A stretch of 62,766 bases of DNA, taken from assembly GCA_900541725.1 (NCBI GenBank), contig UQLB01000013.1, positions 1-62,766 on the forward strand, written 5' to 3'. Below the pieces are notes generated by a model, which had not been told where the DNA came from, made no database searches, and saw only the letters and a program-made list of their open reading frames with translations. Below, in pieces: positions 1 to 7,307 of the stretch (positions within the stretch are counted from its first letter, which is position 1; every line of letters starts with the position of its first letter). The position numbers were made by a program, and so were the translations under genes. Origin of the DNA: an uncultured Collinsella sp. GTDB taxonomy: Bacteria > Actinomycetota > Coriobacteriia > Coriobacteriales > Coriobacteriaceae.

Positions 1-105
1 ACCTTCAGTTCAAGTATAACAGTTCTGTATTTATCGTATGGTTCCCTGCTGTTTAAAAACTGTCCCATGTTTTACGGCCTCCTTCTTATGCTACATGTGC
101 TTTTA

Positions 106-173
106 GAATCTTTCTGTGCTTGATTTTGTGAGATGCTTTTCCGTCAGTCGCAAAAGCAAGTGCAGAAAGATTC
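106..173. repeat. Imperfect inverted repeat, 17-nt arms
   Basis: Arms at 106-122 and 157-173 are complementary at 15 of 17 positions, with a smaller nested GCTTTT/AAAAGC pair inside. The repeat lies in an A+T-rich non-coding stretch (1-250) to the left of the XRE regulator. It could be the 3' structure of a transcript entering from outside the window. No gene is visible in 1-250. Confidence 0.5.
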
Positions 174-185
174 CGAGCGTACATG

Positions 186-210
186 CTGATACTATGAGTA
201 TCAGTCTTTT
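186..210 (+). terminator. Probable intrinsic terminator
   Basis: Perfect 8-bp stem CTGATACT/AGTATCAG with an ATG loop, followed by TCTTTTT. It would end a transcript from a gene upstream of the window. Confidence 0.6.
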
Positions 211-250
211 TCTGTGGGAGGCGCAAGAATGGAATCCCGTTTCTCACTTC

Positions 251-1309
251 TTATTTATTTTCCGGGAAAACAATCTCTTTCTCTGGTACGCCTTCTGATT
301 TGATGACGTAGCCGTCAACATCATCAAAATGAATCTTGTACTGATATTCGCTTTCACGTCCCTCTTTTGCGTCATCGGCATCGGCGTAGTAGGTGAGGCG
401 GATCTGGAAGGTGTTTTTGTTTCCTACGCGCCACGATTCATCACCGATCAGCCAGTCATTTTCGAGATTTTTGTCTTTTTTGAGCAGTGTCTCGGCATAC
501 TGCTGTGCGCCGCTCCAGATTCCTGTGTTTTTGTACCGGTTCTGCATGGTGTTCTGATACTGCCACAGTGTTACAAACATGATCGTCGCCATAATTGCCG
601 TGAAAAGAACGGTTTTGTATTTCTTTTCTTTTTTCTGTCTCTGCCGGCGGATACATCGAATGGTTCCGATCATCATCATTACCAGAACAAACAGATACCA
701 CAGGGTCCAGAAGATCTGCTCTTTTCGTTCCAGACCGCCGGGAATGAATTCTGCCAGCTGATCGCCCCAGACGAAATTTACCAGGGATGCCAGAATGCCG
801 ATAGACAGAATGGATGCTGCCCCATAGACTTTCCGGCTTTCTTCATCATCGAGGTTCTGGAAGAAATACCACAGCGATACAAACGCTGCTGCCACCAGAC
901 CGCCTAGAATCAGGCCGCCGCCCACGTTTACGATCTTTGCCGCCCACGCTGCCGCTGCCACACCGATCACCAGAAATCCCGCGATCACGTTTGCGTTCCG
1001 GTCCTGTTTTTTCTGCTGCCTTGAAATGTCACCTGCGTTCTGCAGCATTTCGGCCACCTCCTTCTGAGTATACTGAATTTCCGGCGCCGCCTCTTCCTTC
1101 GCCTTCTCCTGCCGTTCGGAGCGCATCAGTTCCAGCACAGAAATCCCAAGTGCCTGAGCCAGCGGCTCAATCGTCTGGATATCGGGAAAGCCAAGTCCCC
1201 GCTCCCACCGGCTGACGGCTTGGCGTGTGACGAAGAGCTTGGCGGCGAGCTGCTCCTGGGTAAGGTGATGGGCGCGACGGACGGCGATGAGCTTTTCTGC
1301 AAAGGCCAT
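251..1309 (-). CDS. XRE-family HTH regulator with membrane-anchored C-terminal domain
   Basis: The N-terminal ~65 residues form a Cro/CI-type helix-turn-helix (LTQEQLAAKLFVTRQAVSRW), the usual DNA-binding motif of XRE regulators. After a charged linker come about four hydrophobic segments (roughly residues 105-165, 175-195 and 225-250), then a soluble ~90-residue tail rich in charged residues. An AAAGGAG ribosome site precedes the ATG at 1309. The 3' two thirds is clearly A+T-richer than the rest of the window, which suggests transfer from a Firmicute-like donor. This layout is common in small membrane-coupled regulators of Lachnospiraceae. The signal and target genes cannot be told from the sequence. 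Confidence 0.8.
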   Translation of the reverse strand: MAFAEKLIAVRRAHHLTQEQLAAKLFVTRQAVSRWERGLGFPDIQTIEPLAQALGISVLELMRSERQEKAKEEAAPEIQYTQKEVAEMLQNAGDISRQQKKQDRNANVIAGFLVIGVAAAAWAAKIVNVGGGLILGGLVAAAFVSLWYFFQNLDDEESRKVYGAASILSIGILASLVNFVWGDQLAEFIPGGLERKEQIFWTLWYLFVLVMMMIGTIRCIRRQRQKKEKKYKTVLFTAIMATIMFVTLWQYQNTMQNRYKNTGIWSGAQQYAETLLKKDKNLENDWLIGDESWRVGNKNTFQIRLTYYADADDAKEGRESEYQYKIHFDDVDGYVIKSEGVPEKEIVFPENK

Positions 1310-1437
1310 AGCGGCTCCTTTCTGCTGGTTGATGGCTTAAGCATACGCGGCAGCAGGTGCCCTTCCAAGCAACCGTTGGTTGCACGACGGAGGACCGCGG
1401 CGAAGAATTGCGCGCAACGCCCCACGCCTCCATGCCG

Positions 1438-1443
1438 TACAAT
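1438..1443 (+). promoter_or_regulatory. -10 element (TACAAT) for a probably leaderless mRNA
   Basis: TACAAT ends 7 nt before the ATG at 1451, the expected distance to a transcription start. No Shine-Dalgarno sequence precedes that ATG, so the trmO message is probably leaderless. No good -35 hexamer is visible at 17 bp. Confidence 0.5.
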
Positions 1444-1450
1444 GACCGGC

Positions 1451-2188
1451 ATGGAACCTATCGCACGCATACATACCGACCTGCCGCAGAAGTTCGGCAT
1501 TCCGCGCAACAGCTTTTTGGCGCCCCATCTGCAGGGACGCATCGTCTTTGAACCGGAATTTGCCTCCAACGCAGCAGTTGAGGGTCTGGATTCCTTCTCT
1601 CACCTGTGGCTGCTGTGGCGTTTCGAAAACGGAACGCCCGGCGGCACGGCTAAGGACATAGCTGCCGATGCCAAGTCGCAGGACAGGTTCGGCACCAACG
1701 CAAAATGGTCGAAGACCGTGCGCCCGCCGCGTCTGGGCGGAGTCGAGCGCGTGGGCGTGTTTGCCACACGCAGCCCGTTTCGCCCGAATCCCATTGGGCT
1801 TACCTGCGTCAAGCTCGATCGTGTCGAGCTCACCGACGATGGCCCCATCATTCATGTGCTGGGGGCCGATCTGCGCGACGGCACGCCCATCTACGACATT
1901 AAGCCCTATATTCCGTTCGCGGATTGCCACCCGGATGCGACCGGCGGCTGGATTGAGGGTGCTCCGTGGCAAGAGCTCGATGTTGAGTTCCCGCAAGCGC
2001 TTCAAGACATGGTCCCGCCTGCAAAGCTTCCCGGCTTGGTCGAGGTCCTTCGCCAAGATCCGCGCCGCGCAGGCAGCAAGCACGAGCCAAACCGCGTCTA
2101 TCATCTGGCCTACGCCGGGCTCGACATATCTTTTACGGTCGATAAAACCCAGCTAACCGTAGTCGCCGTCAACGACGCGCAAGGCTAA
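1451..2188 (+). CDS. trmO: tRNA (N6-threonylcarbamoyladenosine(37)-N6)-methyltransferase TrmO
   Basis: This 245-residue protein matches the TrmO/TsaA (YaeB) family. That family uses S-adenosylmethionine to N6-methylate t6A37 in threonine tRNA, improving decoding. Visible signatures are an N-terminal beta strand (MEPIARIHTDLPQKFGIPRN), a central RPPRLGGVERVGVFATRSPF block and RPNPIGLT, which belong to the SAM-binding beta-barrel. Length is close to the E. coli protein. I place the start at ATG 1451 because of the upstream TACAAT and family alignment. ATG 1442 is in frame and would add three residues. It is transcribed divergently from the XRE gene. Confidence 0.9.
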   Translation: MEPIARIHTDLPQKFGIPRNSFLAPHLQGRIVFEPEFASNAAVEGLDSFSHLWLLWRFENGTPGGTAKDIAADAKSQDRFGTNAKWSKTVRPPRLGGVERVGVFATRSPFRPNPIGLTCVKLDRVELTDDGPIIHVLGADLRDGTPIYDIKPYIPFADCHPDATGGWIEGAPWQELDVEFPQALQDMVPPAKLPGLVEVLRQDPRRAGSKHEPNRVYHLAYAGLDISFTVDKTQLTVVAVNDAQG

Positions 2189-2299
2189 CCAGCCATCCGT
2201 CCGCACCCGTCAAATTAAGCGCCAAACCCCGCGCCAAAACCGCCCGTGCTGGTGGACAATAACGCCTACCAAAACAATCACTTTGCACGGGAGCTCAGC

Positions 2300-3514
2300 A
2301 TGAAATATGACTTTAGCTCGCTTATCGACCGCCACGGCATGGACTCCATCGCCGTTGACTCTTGGGGTGAGATCCCCGGTATGGCTCCGAACGCACCCGA
2401 CGAGGGCTTCGACCGCATTCCCATGTGGGTGGCCGATATGAACTTTGCCACGGTGCCCACGGTCCAGGAACACATCATTCAGCGCGCCCAGCACCCCATG
2501 TTTGGCTATTTCAATCCGCGCCCCGAGTACTTTGACCGCATCATCGAATGGCAGAGCCGCCGCAATGGCGTCGAGGGCCTGCGCCCTGAACATATCGGCT
2601 ACGAAAACGGCGTGCTGGGCGGTGTCGTGTCGACGCTGCGTGCGTATGTTCAGCCGGGCGATGCGGTGCTGGTCCACAGCCCTACCTACATCGGCTTTAC
2701 CAAGTCCATTGAGGCCGCGGGCTATCGCATTGTCCACAGCCCGCTTAAACTCGACGACCAGGGCGTGTGGCGCATGGACTTTGAGGACATGGAGTGCAAA
2801 CTCGCCCAAAACCACATTCATGCTGCGGTGTTCTGCTCGCCGCACAATCCCTGCGGCCGCGTATGGGAGCGCGACGAAATCGAGCGCGCCATGGACATCT
2901 ATCGCCAGCACGATTGCGTGGTGATCTCGGACGAGATTTGGTCCGATATCATCCTGCCGGGGCACAAGCATATCCCGACGCAGTCGGTGAGCGAGGATGC
3001 CCGCATGCGCACGGTCGCCCTCTATGCGCCGAGCAAGACGTTTAACCTGGCGGGCCTTGTCGGCAGCTACCACATTGTCTACAACGAGACGCTGCGTGAC
3101 CGCGTGTGCGCCGTGTCCAACAAGACTCACTACAACGAGATGAACGTCCTCTCCATGCATGCGCTTATCGGTGCCTACCAGCCGCAGGGCTACGAGTGGG
3201 TGGACGAGCTCAACCAGGTGCTTGCCGACAATATCGAGTATTTCTGCACGTATGCAGAAAAACACTGGAAGAGTATCGCGTTTTCGCGCCCGCAGGGCAC
3301 GTACATGGTGTATCTGGACTGCACCGAGTGGTGCCGCGAGCATGGCCGCGATATTCAGTGGTTGCTCGACGAGGGGGCGCGCGTGGGCGTTGGCTACCAG
3401 GATGGCCGTCCGTTCCACGGGCCCTGCCACATTCGCGTGAATCTGGCGCTGCCGCTTTCGCGCGTGAGAGAGGCGTGCGACCGCCTGGACCGCTACGTTT
3501 TTAATGCACGGTAA
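2300..3514 (+). CDS. MalY/PatB-type PLP-dependent cystathionine beta-lyase / aminotransferase
   Basis: A fold-type I pyridoxal-phosphate enzyme of 404 residues. The family cleaves C-S bonds of cystathionine or cysteine conjugates, giving pyruvate, ammonia and a thiol; some members also act as regulators (MalY). Signatures are the N-terminal FDRIPMWVADMNF, FCSPHNPCGRVW in the cofactor site, the aspartate block VVISDEIWSDI, and the Schiff-base lysine K246 in APSKTFNLAGL. The start is the ATG at 2300 behind GGGAGCTC. No sulfur operon surrounds it, so the substrate is unproven. Confidence 0.9.
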   Translation: MKYDFSSLIDRHGMDSIAVDSWGEIPGMAPNAPDEGFDRIPMWVADMNFATVPTVQEHIIQRAQHPMFGYFNPRPEYFDRIIEWQSRRNGVEGLRPEHIGYENGVLGGVVSTLRAYVQPGDAVLVHSPTYIGFTKSIEAAGYRIVHSPLKLDDQGVWRMDFEDMECKLAQNHIHAAVFCSPHNPCGRVWERDEIERAMDIYRQHDCVVISDEIWSDIILPGHKHIPTQSVSEDARMRTVALYAPSKTFNLAGLVGSYHIVYNETLRDRVCAVSNKTHYNEMNVLSMHALIGAYQPQGYEWVDELNQVLADNIEYFCTYAEKHWKSIAFSRPQGTYMVYLDCTEWCREHGRDIQWLLDEGARVGVGYQDGRPFHGPCHIRVNLALPLSRVREACDRLDRYVFNAR

Positions 3515-3528
3515 ATGAGAGCTTCGCG

Positions 3529-3562
3529 CGGGGCCTTCTGCCGCGTCGGCGGGAAGGCCCCG
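3529..3562 (+). terminator. GC-rich hairpin after patB-like gene
   Basis: Perfect 10-bp stem CGGGGCCTTC/GAAGGCCCCG starting 15 nt after the stop codon. There is no T-run behind it, so it may act as an mRNA 3' end or a weak terminator rather than a classical intrinsic one. Confidence 0.45.
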
Positions 3563-3657
3563 TACGGTAAGGCGTCTGTAACCATTGGGCGCTCGAGTGA
3601 TTTCATTTGCTATTATTTTTAGCATTTCAGTCCGTGAATAGGATCGTCTGGAGCTCG

Positions 3658-4527
3658 ATGAAAAGACCTCGCCGCTCGGTTGCCATATCGTTGTTTGTTG
3701 CGCTTGCGGTAGCGTGTGCCTTTGTCGTAGCGATAGCCGGCTGTTCCGGGTCGAATGACGGAGCCTCGACGTCTGCATTAGAAGGTCTGGACGCCACGCA
3801 GGTAAAGGACGACGACCTTAAGACGCTCAACGTCGGCAGTGACCTCTATCCACCGTTTGTGTATACCGACGAGTACGGCGATATCGTTGGCCTGGACGTC
3901 GAGATATTAACCGAGGCTTTGGCCCGCATTGGTTACAAGCCAAAATACCAGATGATCGATTGGGAAAAGAAGAAAGAGCTGCTGGCGAGCGGCGAACTCG
4001 ATTGTGTCATGGGCAGCTTTAGCATGACGGGTCGCGAAAACGAATATCGTTGGGCCGGCCCGTACCTTGCGAGCCGCCAGGTGGTCGCGGTCGATCCCCA
4101 GAGCGATATCTACACGCTTGCCGATCTTGAGGATAAGATCGTGGCGGTTCAGTCCACCACCAAGCCCGAGGGCATTTTGCTCAACCGCACAAATGAAAAC
4201 GTTCCGCAGATCAAGGAGCTCTACAGCTTTTCGGACGGTTCATATCTGAACCCGGCGCTCGTCGAGGGCCTGGTCGACGCTATCGCCGCGCATGAGTCCT
4301 CGTTCCTCACCTACGAAAAAGACTATGGTGTGACATATCGCATTTTGGATGAGCCGCTGCTAGAGGTTGGTTTGGGCACCGCTTTCGATATCAACGATAC
4401 GCGCGGCATCGACGTCAAGCTCACTCATGCCTACCAAGAAATGCTTGCCGATGGCACCATGGAACGCCTAGTGTCAAAGTACTTTGATGACCCTTCGCCA
4501 TTTTTGAATATGGAGGGCCTGTCATGA
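3658..4527 (+). CDS. Solute-binding lipoprotein (SBP_bac_3 family), sensor partner of the following kinase
   Basis: A 289-residue lipoprotein. A basic N terminus and hydrophobic stretch lead to the lipobox AIAGC, with Cys29 as the lipidated residue. The mature part has the family-3 amino-acid binding fold: VGSDLYPPFVYTDEYG, GLDVEILTEALARIGY and the hinge region LDCVMGSFSMTGREN. No ABC permease or ATPase is nearby. Instead its stop codon overlaps the start of a hybrid histidine kinase in an ATGA arrangement, so the two are translationally coupled. I infer it presents an extracellular ligand, probably a polar amino acid-like molecule, to the kinase rather than serving transport. Start chosen at 3658, behind GGAG. 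Confidence 0.85.
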   Translation: MKRPRRSVAISLFVALAVACAFVVAIAGCSGSNDGASTSALEGLDATQVKDDDLKTLNVGSDLYPPFVYTDEYGDIVGLDVEILTEALARIGYKPKYQMIDWEKKKELLASGELDCVMGSFSMTGRENEYRWAGPYLASRQVVAVDPQSDIYTLADLEDKIVAVQSTTKPEGILLNRTNENVPQIKELYSFSDGSYLNPALVEGLVDAIAAHESSFLTYEKDYGVTYRILDEPLLEVGLGTAFDINDTRGIDVKLTHAYQEMLADGTMERLVSKYFDDPSPFLNMEGLS

Positions 4528-6716
4528 TCGATGCGCCTGACCACGCCGTAGAGGAGCGGGGCAATCGTTCGGCAGGGGCATGGCTCCTTGTCGCTCTGCT
4601 GGGGATAGTGCTCTCGGTTGCTGCCGGCATGATGAGCTACGGTTACATGACGGCCCAAGCCGAGCAGCGCTTTGCCGACGTTGTCGATTACGTGGCGACG
4701 CAGAGCCTTTCCTACGATGCATTCAATAGCGCCTATACGACCAAAAACCTGATACGCGTTATGGAGATCGCCGGAGAGGCTGCCCGCGATATGGAGCGCG
4801 ACGGTTCGGTGGATAACGCCATGCTGGAGCAATATGCCGACCAGTTCAACGTGAGCGCGCTGATTGTGACGGACGCATCGGGCAATTTGGTGTCCGAGTC
4901 CTCGACGGGCGATGTGGGCTACGAGTCTTTCGCTACGTATCTCAAGGAAGCGCCCGTGCTGGAGGTGGCAACCCATCCACTTAAGTCCTATACCGCCCGC
5001 ATTACGCTTTCGGATGATTCGGTTGCAGACATTGGTTGCGTGGCTCGGCAGGATGGCGAGGGCATCGTTATCGCGGTCAGGCATCAGAGCGCGAAGGCGG
5101 TTGCAAGCAATACACTCAAACTGCAGAGTTTGCTCGAAGGCTATGAAACCATCGATAGCGGCAATATCGTGATCGAAAGCGACGGCAAGGTCGTTGCGAC
5201 CAATGCCGTTGAACCCACTGTATTGGGCGTATTCGATCTGCCTGCGACGGACGTCTTCATTGTCGACGGTATTAAGGATCGATGCCTGGCCGGTAAGGTC
5301 AAATTGATTAACGCCGACGGCGAGTGGTATTTGGGCACATTTGGAAAAGCGCACAAATTCTATGTGTACACCTATGCTCCGGCGCGGCGTTACTTTGAGG
5401 TTGTCGCGGCTGTTGCTGCCGGCGTGCTGGCGCTCTACAGCGGTTTTATAGCCGTTGTTGTGATGGTGCGTCGCCGCGCTGATCGCCGACGTTTGACGGA
5501 CTTGCTGCAGCAGGAGCGCGACTATGGCGACAAGCTGGCAAAGGCGGCGCGTGAGGCCTCGTCTGCCAATTCGGCAAAGACAGAGTTTCTGCGTCGCATG
5601 AGCCACGATCTGCGCACGCCCATCAACGGCATTCGCGGCATGGTCGAGGTTGGCGATGCCAATGCGGACGATTTGCAAAAGCAGACTGAGTGCCGCTCGA
5701 AAATCTGGACGGCATCGGGACTGCTGCTCGACCTTGCCAACGAGGCACTCGATATGAGTCGCCTGGAGAGCGGGCAGGTCGACCTGAACCTCGTACCCAC
5801 AAATTTGGTGGCCCTCAATCGCGAGGTGTGCGATATTCTGGAGCGCCAGGCCGAGGAGCGTCTGGTTACAATTATTTGTGACCAACGAACCCTTGTTCAT
5901 CCCTATGCGCGGGTGAGCGTGACGCACCTCAAGCGCTTGTTGCTCAATATTGCCGGCAATGCCGTCAAGTACAACCGCCAGGGCGGCTATGTTCGCCTGG
6001 TGTGCCGCGAGGTGGAGCCAACGGATGGCGTCCCCGTCTATGAATACACGATCGCCGACAACGGTATTGGCATGAGCGAGGAGTTCCAACAGCACCTCTA
6101 CGAGCCGTTTTGCCGCGAGGAGCAGCGGGTGGAAGGTGCTTCGTCGGGAACTGGCCTGGGCGCGCCTATCGCAAAACAGCTGGTCGAGCTTATGGGCGGA
6201 ACCATGAGCTTTACGAGCGTCTTGGGGCAGGGGACGACGTTTACCATCCGCCTGCCGTTCGAGAAATGCAAGCGCTCCGAGATTCCTCAGGCAGTGCGCG
6301 TGGATGCGGGTGATGGCGATGCGCTCCAGGGCTTGCGCGTTTTGCTCGTAGAGGATAACGATCTGAATGCCGAGATCGCGCAGTTTACACTCAGCCGTGC
6401 CGGTGCCGTCGTGACGCATGCTAAGGATGGCGAGTCTGCCGTTGAGGCGTTTGCCGCGAGCGCACCGCACGAGTACGACGTGGTGTTGATGGACATCATG
6501 ATGCCTGGCATCGATGGCCTTGAGGCCACGCGTCGGATTCGAGCACTCGATCGCGAGGATGCCGCGACCACGCCGATTATCGCCGTGAGTGCCAACGCCT
6601 TTGCCGACGACCGCAGACTTTCGCGCGAGGCGGGCATGGACGCGCACCTGAGTAAACCCGTGAGCTCGCAAGAGCTCGTCGAGGCGCTTGCGCACATAGC
6701 TGCCGACGCTTCATAA
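4524..6716 (+). CDS. Hybrid sensor histidine kinase with C-terminal receiver
   Basis: 730 residues. TM1 lies near 17-40, an extracytoplasmic sensor domain spans about 41-290, and TM2 is near 291-317. The HisKA dimerisation helix carries the phosphorylatable His361 in FLRRMSHDLRTPING. The HATPase_c domain has the N box LLLNIAGNAVKYN, the G1 box DNGIGM and a GTGLG box. The receiver domain starts with LLVEDND and carries acceptor Asp657 in VVLMDIMMPGIDG. No DNA-binding, Hpt or enzymatic output domain follows, and no separate response regulator is adjacent, so phosphate must leave to a partner elsewhere or the receiver acts by protein contact. It is coupled to the upstream solute-binding lipoprotein. 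Confidence 0.9.
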   Translation: MIDAPDHAVEERGNRSAGAWLLVALLGIVLSVAAGMMSYGYMTAQAEQRFADVVDYVATQSLSYDAFNSAYTTKNLIRVMEIAGEAARDMERDGSVDNAMLEQYADQFNVSALIVTDASGNLVSESSTGDVGYESFATYLKEAPVLEVATHPLKSYTARITLSDDSVADIGCVARQDGEGIVIAVRHQSAKAVASNTLKLQSLLEGYETIDSGNIVIESDGKVVATNAVEPTVLGVFDLPATDVFIVDGIKDRCLAGKVKLINADGEWYLGTFGKAHKFYVYTYAPARRYFEVVAAVAAGVLALYSGFIAVVVMVRRRADRRRLTDLLQQERDYGDKLAKAAREASSANSAKTEFLRRMSHDLRTPINGIRGMVEVGDANADDLQKQTECRSKIWTASGLLLDLANEALDMSRLESGQVDLNLVPTNLVALNREVCDILERQAEERLVTIICDQRTLVHPYARVSVTHLKRLLLNIAGNAVKYNRQGGYVRLVCREVEPTDGVPVYEYTIADNGIGMSEEFQQHLYEPFCREEQRVEGASSGTGLGAPIAKQLVELMGGTMSFTSVLGQGTTFTIRLPFEKCKRSEIPQAVRVDAGDGDALQGLRVLLVEDNDLNAEIAQFTLSRAGAVVTHAKDGESAVEAFAASAPHEYDVVLMDIMMPGIDGLEATRRIRALDREDAATTPIIAVSANAFADDRRLSREAGMDAHLSKPVSSQELVEALAHIAADAS

Positions 6717-6718
6717 GC

Positions 6719-6758
6719 ATATGGCCCGGTTCCAAGGTGGGTTGGAACCGGGCCATAT
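6719..6758. terminator. Bidirectional terminator between convergent genes
   Basis: Perfect 17-bp inverted repeat (6719-6735 with 6742-6758) and a 6-nt loop, lying between the kinase stop and the oppositely oriented flavin-oxidase gene. T-rich sequence follows on the plus strand. Confidence 0.8.
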
Positions 6759-6786
6759 TGCTATTTGTGAGTTTTGCTTTTGAGGC

Positions 6787-7266
6787 TTACTTTTCTTGAA
6801 TCTGCTTGCCGCAGAGATGCTCAATCGTAATCTCGTAGAGCTGGACGCCCTTAATGTCCTTGGCGATTTCCTCTTCGACCTCCTCGGCAGAAGGGTAGTA
6901 CTTAAGCGCGAGCTGGCGGACTTTATCCTCGATAAACGCGGGGGTGTCATTCGCCAGGCGACAGCGGCCAAAGACCACGGTACTCATAACGTAGGGAGCC
7001 CAGTCACCGTCCTTGTACCACTCGTTGCCGTAAACGGTAAAGCAGACCTTGTCATCGCGCTTGAGTGCGTCGACCTTGTGGCCGGCCTTGGCGCCATGGA
7101 AATAAATCTTGTCGTGCTCGGCGTCAAAGAAGTAGTTGACGGGAATGGCGTACGGGTAGCCATCGTCGCCGTTGACGGCAAAGACGCCGCGCTTGCAGGT
7201 AGCGAGCAGTTCGCGCGCTTCCTCGTCAGTGATGGCGCGTTTCTTTCGACGTAAGGGCCTAAACAT
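6787..7266 (-). CDS. Pyridoxamine 5'-phosphate oxidase-like flavoprotein (Pyridox_ox_2 / NimA-like)
   Basis: This 159-residue protein has the split-barrel flavin-binding fold. It starts with a basic tail and an ITDEEARELLATCKRGVFAV helix, followed by the strand GYPYAIPVNYFFD and IYFHGAKAGHKVDAL, typical of Pyridox_ox_2 proteins, a group that includes 5-nitroimidazole reductases. The likely cofactor is FMN and the reaction a redox step on a small molecule; the substrate is unknown. AAAGGA precedes the ATG at 7266. It stands alone between two sensor kinase units, convergent with the first. Confidence 0.8.
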   Translation of the reverse strand: MFRPLRRKKRAITDEEARELLATCKRGVFAVNGDDGYPYAIPVNYFFDAEHDKIYFHGAKAGHKVDALKRDDKVCFTVYGNEWYKDGDWAPYVMSTVVFGRCRLANDTPAFIEDKVRQLALKYYPSAEEVEEEIAKDIKGVQLYEITIEHLCGKQIQEK

Positions 7267-7307
7267 CGTTGGCGTCCTTTCTACTGCGTATGGTTGTTGA
7301 GCACAAA

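Noticed and set aside
3658..4527. Amino-acid ABC transporter component
   Set aside because: No permease or ATPase is adjacent; the gene is fused by overlap to a sensor kinase instead.
4431..6695. Long open frame antisense to the hybrid kinase
   Set aside because: Same reasoning; the sense strand encodes HisKA, HATPase and receiver motifs, and the antisense product has no family features.
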